Shown here: one piece after another, positions 1-7,109 of the stretch
How positions within the stretch are numbered: position 1 is the first letter of the stretch
How the letters are laid out: the number at the start of each line of letters is the position of its first letter
From: Clostridiales bacterium
GTDB taxonomy: Bacteria; Bacillota; Clostridia; Oscillospirales; Oscillospiraceae
Assembly (NCBI GenBank): GCA_021200895.1
Contig: JAJQFX010000132.1
Location: forward strand, 1 to 7,977
DNA: 7,977 bases
Reading direction: 5' to 3'
Made by a program: the position numbers and the translations under genes
Notes under the pieces: generated by a model
What the model was told of the DNA's origin: nothing
What the model saw: the letters and a program-made list of their open reading frames with translations, nothing else
Databases searched by the model: none

Positions 1-2
1 CT

Positions 3-11
3 ATTATAGCA
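3..11 (-). promoter_or_regulatory. Possible extended -10 promoter element reading out of the window
   Basis: Read on the minus strand, positions 11 to 3 give TGCTATAAT, a perfect extended -10 (TGn plus TATAAT). I see no convincing -35 box 16-18 bases upstream. It lies just downstream of the CD1845-like gene and would drive the next minus-strand gene, which is outside the window. The 94 bases between the edge and that gene hold nothing else I can support, and no terminator hairpin is visible. Confidence 0.3.
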
Positions 12-94
12 TATTTGAGGCCGATGCGGTTAGGTGAGATTAAATCAGAGGTTCCGTAGAAAAATAATCCTGCATTCCAAGAATAACGCTGGTA

Positions 95-403
95 TTAAGA
101 CCGGATAAAGTCCCAAAGAATTTCATCCAATGCGGCTACCATCCCTATCACCCACCCGGCAATGAAAGGAAGGACGAATACTACAAAACCAATCGCCAGC
201 ATTCGGATCGCTTCTGCGTCGGTGCTGATGCCCATCAGATAACTGAGGATGGCAAGCACAAAGCACAGGCCAGAGAAAATATAGAAAAGCACTCCCGCAA
301 AGCTGGTCAGAAACACCCCGACCCACTTTGCAATAGTCACGGCCAGCACCACCGGCAGAGCAAGCAGCTTAAACGGCAATTTCAATAACGATACGACCAT
401 CAT
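95..403 (-). CDS. Small three-helix membrane protein, CD1845 family-like
   Basis: This 102-residue protein is almost entirely hydrophobic, with three predicted membrane segments at about residues 8-30, 32-57 and 66-90. The short tail ends in charged and aromatic residues (DEILWDFIRS). Length and the LLKLPFKLL...GLCFVLAIL pattern resemble the CD1845 family, small membrane proteins of unknown function found in Tn1549/CTn-type conjugative elements of Clostridia. That assignment is from memory of the family, not a search. An AGGAGG at 408-413 precedes two consecutive ATG codons; the first (403) sits 4 bases away and the second (400) 7 bases away, so translation may begin at 400. The gene starts 12 bases after the stop of the upstream small gene, so the two are probably co-transcribed. 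A role in conjugation or element maintenance is inferred from context only. Confidence 0.75.
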   Translation of the reverse strand: MMVVSLLKLPFKLLALPVVLAVTIAKWVGVFLTSFAGVLFYIFSGLCFVLAILSYLMGISTDAEAIRMLAIGFVVFVLPFIAGWVIGMVAALDEILWDFIRS

Positions 404-415
404 TTTACCTCCTGT

Positions 416-703
416 TCAATCCATGTCCTCAAAGTATCTTGCGCCATACTCATAGATTTCCTTCATCAGCATCACGTCCAGGGTCAGACCGTAGCGGAAA
501 TGCTCCTCCTCCGCATAGAACTGGCTCTCATACGTTTCCTCTCGAAGCTGTTCCAACTGCTTTTTGTCCGGCTCGCTCAGCCTGCCGTGCAGTTCTTCGT
601 ACATTCGGTTCACGTTTGCCTCTGCCTTCACAAATCGCTCGTCCTGCGACATGATTGCCTCTGCCGGATAGATGCGTCCATTGTAGAGCAATTCCAAAAT
701 CAT
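416..703 (-). CDS. Small acidic helical protein, DUF6809-like
   Basis: From the ATG at 703 this is a 95-residue soluble protein, rich in Glu and Tyr and mostly helical, with no membrane segment or signal peptide. It opens with MILELLYNGRIYPAE, a pattern I associate with DUF6809, a family of unknown function common on clostridial mobile elements. The frame stays open upstream to a TTG at 754, but the ATG at 703 has a GGAGGA seven bases upstream (711-716) and matches the family's usual N-terminus, so I prefer it. The middle (about residues 25-60) is a charged helix that could form a coiled coil. It is the first gene of a two-gene operon with the CD1845-like protein. No enzymatic motif is visible. 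Confidence 0.72.
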   Translation of the reverse strand: MILELLYNGRIYPAEAIMSQDERFVKAEANVNRMYEELHGRLSEPDKKQLEQLREETYESQFYAEEEHFRYGLTLDVMLMKEIYEYGARYFEDMD

Positions 704-759
704 TTTACTGTCCTCCGTTTCTGTCGGGATTTTATAACTGTGTAGCTGTTCCAATCCAT
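700..759 (-). CDS. Possible 19-residue leader peptide overlapping the next start (ATGA)
   Basis: An ATG at 757-759 opens a 19-codon frame, MDWNSYTVIKSRQKRRTVK, whose TGA (700-702) overlaps the ATG of the DUF6809-like gene as ATGA. A GGAGGG at 764-769 lies four bases upstream of its ATG, a plausible though tight ribosome binding site. Its last codons run through the next gene's own GGAGGA. The arrangement fits translational coupling or a regulatory upstream ORF. The peptide is strongly basic at its C-terminus and resembles nothing I know. It could be chance. Confidence 0.3.
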   Translation of the reverse strand: MDWNSYTVIKSRQKRRTVK

Positions 760-787
760 CCTGCCCTCCATTGCCCTTTCTGATTCC

Positions 788-815
788 ATTTTATCAGAGA
801 AGCAGGATAGCGCAA
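788..815 (-). promoter_or_regulatory. Predicted promoter of the DUF6809/CD1845 operon
   Basis: On the minus strand a TAAAAT (793 to 788) is preceded by TGA, forming an extended -10 (TGATAAAAT). Sixteen bases further upstream is TTGCGC (815 to 810), a weak -35 (3 of 6 matches). Transcription would begin near 781 and include the possible leader peptide. GCGCAA occurs twice, at 810-815 and 824-829, so a second -35-like copy lies just upstream. Confidence 0.42.
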
Positions 816-838
816 TGATGTCAGCGCAACTATGAACC

Positions 839-862
839 GGCATGGAGATGGCTCCCCATGCC
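839..862. repeat. Inverted repeat (hairpin) upstream of the small operon
   Basis: GGCATGG (839-845) and CCATGCC (856-862) are perfect inverted arms separated by ten bases; an alternative pairing extends the stem inward through GGAG and CTCC. No T-run follows on either strand, so it is not a standard intrinsic terminator. It lies between the coiled-coil remnant and the small operon's promoter and could be an operator or mRNA structure. No function can be assigned. Confidence 0.3.
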
Positions 863-875
863 TTGACGGTCAGGT

Positions 876-1131
876 TTATGAGAGAGAAGCAAGAACTCGA
901 AGGGATTCTTTTTGGGTCGCCCAAATCTCATCCAACCGCTCCTGCAAGTCCTGAATGTCAGTGGCATAAATGCTGTTAGTGGCATTGGCTTTCCTGGCGT
1001 ACTGAGACGAGTTTTGTCAAGGGTAATTTACACTGCCCTGTAGAATTCCTATCTAAAATTACAAGGCAACTGCCAGTTTCGGCACACTCATATTGAACAG
1101 AAAATGGATAAAGTTTATAATCAAGTGGCAT
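876..1131 (-). pseudogene. Unrecognised gene remnant in two frames
   Basis: Two short open stretches overlap here. The first runs from an ATG at 1131 to a TAA at 976 (51 residues, beginning MPLDYKLYPFSVQYEC, with four Cys and no ribosome binding site); its frame stays open upstream, without a start, to a TGA near 1178. The second is an ATG-less frame from 1016 to a TAA at 876, containing NATNSIYATDIQDLQERLDE, which reads like the heptad pattern of a coiled-coil C-terminus. A frameshift near 1000 would join them into one protein with a Cys-containing N-terminal part and a helical tail. I do not recognise either part. Both look more protein-like than random frames, but this may be non-coding DNA. 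The first part overlaps the plus-strand promoter of the sigma operon, so both are unlikely to be active in full. Confidence 0.3.
1093..1121 (+). promoter_or_regulatory. Predicted housekeeping promoter of the sigma-ABC operon
   Basis: TTGAAC (1093-1098), a 17-base spacer and a perfect TATAAT (1116-1121) form a good vegetative-type promoter on the plus strand. Transcription would start near 1128, leaving a leader of about 115 bases before the sigma gene. A second AT-rich box, TATAAA at 1204-1209, lacks a good -35. Within the leader, ATGTG-T-CACAT (1172-1182) is a small inverted repeat that could be an operator. I see no convincing ECF-type -35/-10 pair, so autoregulation by the operon's own sigma factor is not demonstrated. 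Confidence 0.5.
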
Positions 1132-1243
1132 AAACGCATCTGCGCGGGGATTTCCAAAAATTTTTTTGTAGATGTGTCACATTTTGCTGTGCTGAATTGT
1201 TTCTATAAATAGAGAGGCACCAGGAGAGAGGAGGCGGGAGCGT

Positions 1244-1714
1244 ATGGACTATGAGGAGGCTGTCCAGAAAAATCTGGACATCGTCTACCGGGCGGCGCTG
1301 GCCTGCTGCAAAAATCCGTCGGACGCCGAGGATGTGGTACAGTCTGCCTTTGAAAAACTGTTGCGCTCGGACACCGTCTTCACCGATGACAACCACCTGC
1401 GCCGCTGGCTGGTGCGGGTGGCAGTGAACGAGGGGCGGAATCTGTGGAAGTCCTTCTGGCGGCGGAACGTCTCCTCCCTGGAGGAATTGAGCCTGGAACC
1501 AGCCGCCCCGGAGGGACGACAACCGGTTCTGTTGGAGGAGGTGCTGGCTCTGTCGGTGGAATATCGCACAGTGCTGCACCTGTATTACTATGAGGACTGC
1601 AGCACCCGGGAGATTGCCCGGCTTCTGCACCTGACAGAGGCCAACGTGCGCACCCGGCTGAAGCGGGGGCGAGACCGGCTTCGACAGCAACTGGAAAAGG
1701 GGGATTCGGAATGA
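1244..1714 (+). CDS. ECF-type RNA polymerase sigma factor
   Basis: This 156-residue protein has the two-domain layout of group 4 (ECF) sigma-70 factors. Region 2 covers about residues 10-75, with DAEDVVQSAFEKLLR (27-41) as the core-binding 2.2 helix and LRRWLVRVAVN...RNLWKSFWRRN (52-75) as the -10-recognition segment. Region 4 covers about 103-150, ending in the -35-binding helix-turn-helix STREIARLLHLTEANVRTRL followed by a basic tail. Length is typical for the family. The ATG at 1244 follows an AGGAGG at 1229-1234 with a nine-base spacer. Its stop overlaps the next gene's start as ATGA, the usual arrangement for a sigma/anti-sigma pair. It most likely directs transcription of this operon or other envelope-stress genes; the regulon is not known. 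It resembles the sigma factors paired with DUF4179-type anti-sigma proteins in Firmicutes. Confidence 0.93.
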   Translation: MDYEEAVQKNLDIVYRAALACCKNPSDAEDVVQSAFEKLLRSDTVFTDDNHLRRWLVRVAVNEGRNLWKSFWRRNVSSLEELSLEPAAPEGRQPVLLEEVLALSVEYRTVLHLYYYEDCSTREIARLLHLTEANVRTRLKRGRDRLRQQLEKGDSE

Positions 1715-2718
1715 GCGACAAGCTACAGGAACAGTATCAGGCCGCCATGGATGGCGTACACGCCCCGGCGGCGCTGGAGCAGCGGGTGCAAGGGCTGAAG
1801 CAAATGCCCCGCCGGAAACCAACTGCCTGGGTGCGGAAGGCTGTCAGCGGAGCTGTGGCAGCAGTGTTGGTGATGGCGTTCACCAATGTTGTGGCCTACG
1901 CTGCCACGGGCAGCACCTGGGTGGAGGGACTGGTTCATACGATTCTCTACTTCCATGACAGTGAGGAGGAGCGGCAAACTGCCTTGCAATCAGAGACGGC
2001 CAATCTTGACCTGTCCTCCCAATGGGTCACAGGGAGCGATTCGGAGACGGACGTTATCGACTGGAGTACGCCGGAAGGGGTTGCCGCCCTCCAGCAAATG
2101 GTGGCAGAGCAGTTTGATTTCTCCGGCAGCGCGTACACCTGCCTACTGGACGAGGCGGGCAGTGCAGAGGACGGCTGGCTCCGCCAGATGGTGCGCCTCT
2201 TTTCGGACGCCGTCTATGACCATTATGAGCAGAGTTACCTGGGGGACGATGCCGCCGACCTGGCCTCATTGTTGCCCTGGTGTGGGGACTGGAATCTCTC
2301 CTGGTTGGAGGAGCATTACAATTCCGTCCCGGCCTGTAGCTATCTGAGCCTCCACTATACTGACTCTATGGATGAGCCAATCACCGCCGCATATCTGACC
2401 GGCTACTATGTCAGCGAGGACGGCGGACTGCTCCAGCTCTGGTGTACCTACGATGCCAGCGGGGACGTGTGGGCGGATCATGTGAACGAGGAGGAGCTGG
2501 ACTTCCACTCGGCTTATACCACTGCCGACGGCGTGACTCTGACCTTTCTGGGGCGTGACGAACAGATTTTGGGCGAGCTGTCCCTGGAGGGAATGACCCT
2601 CTACCTGTTTGCCTCAAACCTGACTCTGGAGGACATGAAGGAGGTCGCTGACCACATAGACCTGTCCACCCTGTCGGATGGCTATGCCGACTATCTGGCA
2701 GAGTTGGCCGACCAGTGA
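1711..2718 (+). CDS. Membrane-anchored putative anti-sigma factor / envelope sensor
   Basis: This 335-residue protein is predicted to cross the membrane once at about residues 44-65. A short basic cytoplasmic N-terminus (1-43) precedes a large acidic, Trp- and Tyr-rich outer domain (66-335). The N-terminal helix contains AMDGVHAPAALEQRV, a motif seen in clostridial anti-sigma proteins of the DUF4179/DUF4367 type. It has no Cys, so it is not a zinc-binding (HxxxCxxC) anti-sigma domain. Near the C-terminus, about 292-316, LEGMTLYLFASNLTLEDMK resembles the closing part of DUF4367-like domains. Start and sigma stop overlap (ATGA) and AAGGGGG lies at 1697-1703, so the two are translationally coupled. 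Inferred role: hold the sigma factor at the membrane and release it when the outer domain senses a signal. The function is assigned from position and topology; the outer domain itself I do not recognise. Confidence 0.78.
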   Translation: MSDKLQEQYQAAMDGVHAPAALEQRVQGLKQMPRRKPTAWVRKAVSGAVAAVLVMAFTNVVAYAATGSTWVEGLVHTILYFHDSEEERQTALQSETANLDLSSQWVTGSDSETDVIDWSTPEGVAALQQMVAEQFDFSGSAYTCLLDEAGSAEDGWLRQMVRLFSDAVYDHYEQSYLGDDAADLASLLPWCGDWNLSWLEEHYNSVPACSYLSLHYTDSMDEPITAAYLTGYYVSEDGGLLQLWCTYDASGDVWADHVNEEELDFHSAYTTADGVTLTFLGRDEQILGELSLEGMTLYLFASNLTLEDMKEVADHIDLSTLSDGYADYLAELADQ

Positions 2719-2760
2719 ATGGGTGCAGCTTGATACGGTAAGATGAAAGGAGGAACCCCC

Positions 2761-4056
2761 ATGAACCACAACAGAACCATCTCCCTGCTGCTGGCCCTGC
2801 TGCTGTGTCTGGGCCTGTCCAGTTGCGGGGGACAGACACAGGCGCAGTCAGATGCCTATGAAGAGGGCAGCGATTTTCAGTTCGGGCAGGAGGGCCTCTC
2901 CTCCTCCGTCACCCAAGTTGGGGAGGACGGCTATTACATTCTGCACAATGGCTATGTGTATTTTCTGGATGAGGGGACGGATACCATCCTTCCCCTGTGC
3001 AACCGGGCGGACTGTCTCCATGACCGGGAGACAGAGGAGGACAAGCAGGAGAGCTGCAACGCTTACATTGGAGAGGACACCTACTGTGATAGCATTGCCT
3101 ACTGCAACGGATGGATCTACTGCATTTATTCCGACCCATTCGAGGGAGAAACCCTTTACCGTATCTCTGATGATGGTGCGCAAAAGGAGCAGGTGTACCA
3201 ATGGGACGGCGAGACGTTGATCGAATACTGGGCGATACACCGGGATGTGCTGTATTACTGCACCCATTCCTATGCTACGGAGGGCGGACAGGTGATGGAG
3301 CACTATGCGGTGGAGGCCCTTCCTCTGACCGGGACGCTGCGGCAGTCGGAGACGATCTATGAGCCGTCAGATGAGCTGGAGGTGATCACCCTGGGCGTCT
3401 TTCAGGCCTATGGAAGCTACCTCTATTTCCAGATGATCGCCTACCAGCCCCACGAGAAGGAAATCGCGGATGATAACTATACGGATTATATGTATTGCAG
3501 AACCTTCGTCTGCCACCTGACGGACGGAGAGATACAGGAGTTGACCCTCCCCGGCATGGGTGACACAGACATCATTCAGGGCGTCACCTTCTGGCAGGAT
3601 CAGATTTTGCTGACGGCCACGGATATGACGTGGCAGGGGGATGAATTGCTGGAGCATACCACGGACTACTATCTGGCGGAGCTGGATGGTTCTGACCCGG
3701 AGGTGTTACTGGAGGGCATCCCGGCGGGGGATGTACTGTGCAGCGACGGCGCTTATCTCTACCAGACCAACGCCAACGTGGTGGCGCAGAGCTTTGCGGC
3801 GGAGGATAAGCTGTATTATAAGGTGTACAACGCTGACCTGGAGCCGGTGGACACCTTCACCCTTCCCTATGACACCTACGGTACCATTGCCGTAGGCGAT
3901 CCGGAACGGCAATATACCGTCTACTACACCTCCAGAGAGGACGAGAACGGCGAGGAGACGGAAATTTCCTGGGGCGTCTGGCGCTGGGACAAGAGTGGTA
4001 TCGGCAGCTATCAGGGGGGCGAGCTGCCGCTGACCGAGATCCCCTACACCGGATGA
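2761..4056 (+). CDS. Cys-rich beta-propeller-like lipoprotein
   Basis: Starting at the ATG at 2761 (AAAGGAGG at 2746-2753, seven-base spacer), this 431-residue protein begins with a lipoprotein signal peptide: NHNR, a Leu-rich core, then LSSC with the lipidated Cys at residue 22. An in-frame ATG at 2743 overlaps the ribosome binding site and is unlikely. The mature part has about six or seven repeated strands of the type GxYLYxxxx...LxxLDGS, suggesting a beta-propeller like DUF5050-type proteins. Residues 80-121 hold a Cys/His cluster: C80, C85, H87, C99, C109, C115 and C121, with the core PLCNRADCLHD, a motif I recall from other clostridial lipoproteins. It would sit on the outer face of the membrane. 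Being between the anti-sigma and the ABC genes, it may be a ligand-binding or signal-input subunit. No enzymatic motif is visible. Confidence 0.8.
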   Translation: MNHNRTISLLLALLLCLGLSSCGGQTQAQSDAYEEGSDFQFGQEGLSSSVTQVGEDGYYILHNGYVYFLDEGTDTILPLCNRADCLHDRETEEDKQESCNAYIGEDTYCDSIAYCNGWIYCIYSDPFEGETLYRISDDGAQKEQVYQWDGETLIEYWAIHRDVLYYCTHSYATEGGQVMEHYAVEALPLTGTLRQSETIYEPSDELEVITLGVFQAYGSYLYFQMIAYQPHEKEIADDNYTDYMYCRTFVCHLTDGEIQELTLPGMGDTDIIQGVTFWQDQILLTATDMTWQGDELLEHTTDYYLAELDGSDPEVLLEGIPAGDVLCSDGAYLYQTNANVVAQSFAAEDKLYYKVYNADLEPVDTFTLPYDTYGTIAVGDPERQYTVYYTSREDENGEETEISWGVWRWDKSGIGSYQGGELPLTEIPYTG

Positions 4057-4084
4057 ACCGAGAGGCGGGAAGGAGGGAACGCCT

Positions 4085-6142
4085 GTGGAGCTGATTTTCT
4101 ACGAATGGCGCAAGCTGGGACAGCAAAAGCTGTTCTGGGCGTTGTCCGCCGTTCTCTTGGTCGTCAATCTGCTGATGATCTACACCGGAGAGCAGTATAC
4201 CTCGGCATTCTTCTATGCCCATGAGCAGGGGGATAGCTACCAGGCCTGGCTGACAGGAGACGAGTCGGCAGATACCCAGGGCTATTACACCGCAGATTGG
4301 GAGGCTCAGAACAGTTATATCCAGTCCTACGCTGCCTTTATCGACGAGATGGAGGAACGGGCGGCACAGATGAGCCAGTCCTCCCTTTATCAAAATGAGG
4401 CCAGCTATGTCTCCCGGAATCTGGTCAAGACGTGCCATGATTTTGCCAAATTCCAGGGGATGACCCTGACGGCAGATAACGCTTTTGGCCTCCGGGGGAT
4501 AGCGGGTTACGGCAACGGCATCCTTTTCGTGCTGGTATTCCTGGGGCTGACTGCCTGGTTCGTGCTGTTTAGCGAGCGGGACAAGAATCTGCTTCTGTTG
4601 CTGAAGGGCACCCAACGGGGACACTGTCCTCTGGCGGCAGCAAAGCTAACGGTGCTGCTTTCCGGGGCGGCGCTGTACACCACACTTCAGGAGTTGCTCA
4701 CCATCCTGTTTTACGACTGGTTATACGGCTATGGGTCGCTGGAACGGCCGCTCCAGTCGGTGTCCCTGTTCCGAAACTGCGCCTACTCCCTGACGGTGGG
4801 AGAGGGCCTGGCGGCTATGTTGGTAATCCGGGTGGCGACCGCCGTGGTGCTGGCCTGTGTGGTGTTCGCTGTGGGGATGATTTTCAAAAATGAGATGGAG
4901 GCCGTCCTGGTGACCGGCGGGGCGCTGGGGACGGAGTACCTGCTTTATCAATTTCCGTCCGCTAGCGGAGCGCTGGGCGGGCTGAAATGTGTGAACCCCT
5001 TCTATTGCTGGAATATGGAGCAGATGCTGGGGAACTACCTGAACCTGAATCTGATGGGCCATGCAGTGGGCAAGGATGTCTGCGCCGGGGTTGCTGCCCT
5101 GCTGCTGGTGGTGTTGTTGTCCGTCCTGGGCATCCTGGCCTTCCATCGGAGCTGTCAGACCAGGGCTCAGAGCCGTCTGGAGCCGCTGATGCAGCGGCTT
5201 CGGGAGTACACCGGCGCATTGAGCCGACGTACCAGTCTGCTGTACTATGAGCTTTACAAAATGATGATCCAGCAGAAAAAAGGGGTTGTCCTGGTGCTGC
5301 TGGCAGCCTGGTGTATCTACAGCTGCATCGGCGTTTTTGAGACGAATTACTACTCCACAGCCGATGAGGCAGCCTATCACTACTATATCTCAGTCCTGAA
5401 AGGGCCTGTCACAGAGGATACCTTCGCTTATTTGGAAGAGGAGGACGCCCGTCTTCAGGAGCTTTGGGAGAAGCTATTTTCCACCACCGATGAGTTTGCC
5501 ACTATGGTCATTCAGTCTGAGCTGGACAGCTACGAGGGCGGCTTCTACCTGGTGCAGCAACAGGCAGAGACGCTAGCGGAACTGCCGGGGGACATAACGG
5601 AGAAATATCTGCTGGACGAGCGAGCCTATGAATCCCTGTGGAGTGATTCCGGTAAAGATGTGGCGCTGTGGTTCGCCGGGGCAGTGTTGCAGCTCTTTTT
5701 CCTGTGCAGTATCTACACAGTGGATGAGCGCAGGCAGATGCTTGGCCTTCTTCGCACCACCAAATGCGGGCGCAGACCATTGGAACGAAGCAAGCGCCAG
5801 TGCGCCGCCCTGTGTACCCTGTCGGTTTTCCTCGCCCTTGAACTGCCCTTACTGGTGGAGTATTGGCATATCGACGGTTTTTCTACGGCAGCTCAGCGGA
5901 TGTGCGACTTTACCGGCCTCTCCTGTACCAGCAGTCTGCCCCTGTGGAGCCTGATACTGGCGATTTTCCTGCTCAAAGGAATCAGCTTTTTCCTGGTGGG
6001 CGCAGTCGGTCTGTGGCTGTCTAAGGTGCTGAAGCGGGAGCTGGTCACAGTGCTGGTAGGCGGCGGGGTTGCTGGAGCGGTGGCGCTGTTACTGTACCGC
6101 TTCGGCTGGAGCATCGACACGCTGCTGCTGCAACTGTTTTAG
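4085..6142 (+). CDS. ABC-2-type permease, tandem-duplicated (two half-permeases fused)
   Basis: This 685-residue membrane protein starts at a GTG (4085) with AGGAGG eight bases upstream (4071-4076). It has two similar halves offset by about 382-384 residues. Each has a basic amphipathic entry (LIFYEWRK at 3-10; LLYYELYK at 385-392), one membrane helix, an outer loop of about 110 residues, then a membrane bundle. The bundle begins with an ERD/ERR...LL..T..G..PL motif (164-185 and 548-565) typical of ABC-2 permeases. KNEMEAVLVTGGALG (268-282) matches KRELVTVLVGGGVAG (650-664). Membrane segments lie near 17-33, 145-163, 188-210, 240-265, 273-289, 333-353, 400-417, 525-545, 572-592, 620-640 and 655-672. 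It is probably the whole transmembrane part of one exporter, paired with the ATPase 12 bases downstream. The substrate is unknown. Confidence 0.88.
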   Translation: MELIFYEWRKLGQQKLFWALSAVLLVVNLLMIYTGEQYTSAFFYAHEQGDSYQAWLTGDESADTQGYYTADWEAQNSYIQSYAAFIDEMEERAAQMSQSSLYQNEASYVSRNLVKTCHDFAKFQGMTLTADNAFGLRGIAGYGNGILFVLVFLGLTAWFVLFSERDKNLLLLLKGTQRGHCPLAAAKLTVLLSGAALYTTLQELLTILFYDWLYGYGSLERPLQSVSLFRNCAYSLTVGEGLAAMLVIRVATAVVLACVVFAVGMIFKNEMEAVLVTGGALGTEYLLYQFPSASGALGGLKCVNPFYCWNMEQMLGNYLNLNLMGHAVGKDVCAGVAALLLVVLLSVLGILAFHRSCQTRAQSRLEPLMQRLREYTGALSRRTSLLYYELYKMMIQQKKGVVLVLLAAWCIYSCIGVFETNYYSTADEAAYHYYISVLKGPVTEDTFAYLEEEDARLQELWEKLFSTTDEFATMVIQSELDSYEGGFYLVQQQAETLAELPGDITEKYLLDERAYESLWSDSGKDVALWFAGAVLQLFFLCSIYTVDERRQMLGLLRTTKCGRRPLERSKRQCAALCTLSVFLALELPLLVEYWHIDGFSTAAQRMCDFTGLSCTSSLPLWSLILAIFLLKGISFFLVGAVGLWLSKVLKRELVTVLVGGGVAGAVALLLYRFGWSIDTLLLQLF

Positions 6143-6154
6143 GGAGGGATCGTG

Positions 6155-7027
6155 ATGGAACTCAGACTGGAAGGGCTGCAAAAGAGCTATAACCATGGTA
6201 AAAACTATGCCGTGAAGAATTGTACTGTCTTCCTCACCCCCGGTGTGTACGCACTGCTGGGGCCAAATGGGGCGGGCAAAAGCACCTTGATGAACATGAT
6301 CACAGATAATCTGGCTCCGGACGGAGGAAGCATCACCTTAGACGGTGTGACCATCGACAAGCTGGGGGCAAATTATCGGGCGATGCTGGGCTATATACCC
6401 CAGCAGCAAGGGCTGTACGATGATTTCACCGGGGAGCAGTTCCTGTGGTACATGGCGGCGTTGAAGGGAATGTCCCGACAGCAGGCGAAGGACGCCGTCG
6501 GGACGACTCTGGAAACGGTAAACCTGAAGGACGCCCGCTTCCAAAAAATCAAGTCCTATTCCGGTGGCATGAAGCAGCGGCTCCTTATCGGGCAGGCACT
6601 GCTGAACGACCCGAAAATCTTGATTCTAGACGAGCCAACGGCAGGGCTGGACCCCAGAGAACGCATTCGCATTCGCAATTTGATCGCCCAGCTGGGCGGG
6701 GACAGGATCATCCTCCTGGCCACCCACATCGTCGGCAACGTGGAGATGATCGCCAGCCAGATTCTCATCATGCGAAAGGGCCTGCTCTGCAAACAGGGGC
6801 AGCCCCACCAGCTGGAAGGGGAGCTACAGGGAAAAGTATTGCTCTATCCCATCAAAGAGGCAGAAACACACGTCAGCTCCGGCTGCCTTGCCGGAAACTC
6901 CGTCCGCCGGGGAGATGAGATTTGGATTCATCTGGTAGGTGATAATCTGCCCCAGGGCGGTCTGCCGCCGGAGTCGGTGACGCTGGACGACGTGTACCTG
7001 TACTGGATGGGAGAGGCTGGAATGTAA
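6155..7027 (+). CDS. ABC transporter ATP-binding protein
   Basis: From the ATG at 6155 this is a 290-residue ATPase with every catalytic motif intact: Walker A GPNGAGKST (36-44), Q-loop near Q83 in YIPQQQGLYDDF, signature YSGGMKQR (135-142), Walker B ILILDEPT with catalytic Glu160, D-loop AGLDP and switch His191 in LLATH. About 80 residues follow the nucleotide-binding domain (EMI.SQILIMRKG onward), as usual for ATPases paired with ABC-2 permeases. A GTG at 6152 is possible, but GGAGG at 6143-6147 is seven bases from the ATG and only four from the GTG. It is the last gene of the operon, with a terminator about 80 bases downstream. It powers the fused permease; two copies would be needed per transporter. 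Drug, peptide or lipid export is plausible but unproven. Confidence 0.95.
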   Translation: MELRLEGLQKSYNHGKNYAVKNCTVFLTPGVYALLGPNGAGKSTLMNMITDNLAPDGGSITLDGVTIDKLGANYRAMLGYIPQQQGLYDDFTGEQFLWYMAALKGMSRQQAKDAVGTTLETVNLKDARFQKIKSYSGGMKQRLLIGQALLNDPKILILDEPTAGLDPRERIRIRNLIAQLGGDRIILLATHIVGNVEMIASQILIMRKGLLCKQGQPHQLEGELQGKVLLYPIKEAETHVSSGCLAGNSVRRGDEIWIHLVGDNLPQGGLPPESVTLDDVYLYWMGEAGM

Positions 7028-7109
7028 GGAGCCGGATTGCAGCAGCAAGCAATGCCTCGGTATATACCTCCGCTGCTTGTTGGTGGCCTGCTGCCCCCAA
7101 GCCCCTGCG

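Noticed and set aside
1121..1822. Long minus-strand open frame over the sigma gene
   Set aside because: It is antisense to a clear ECF sigma factor, has Pro/Arg/His-rich low-complexity composition and no ribosome binding site; such frames are common opposite GC-rich genes.
3857..4624. Minus-strand 255-residue open frame across the lipoprotein/permease junction
   Set aside because: It crosses two well-supported genes, and its composition (rich in Arg, Pro, Ser) and lack of motifs mark it as a shadow.
4721..5380. Minus-strand 219-residue open frame inside the permease
   Set aside because: Gln/His-rich antisense shadow of the duplicated permease with no recognisable domain.
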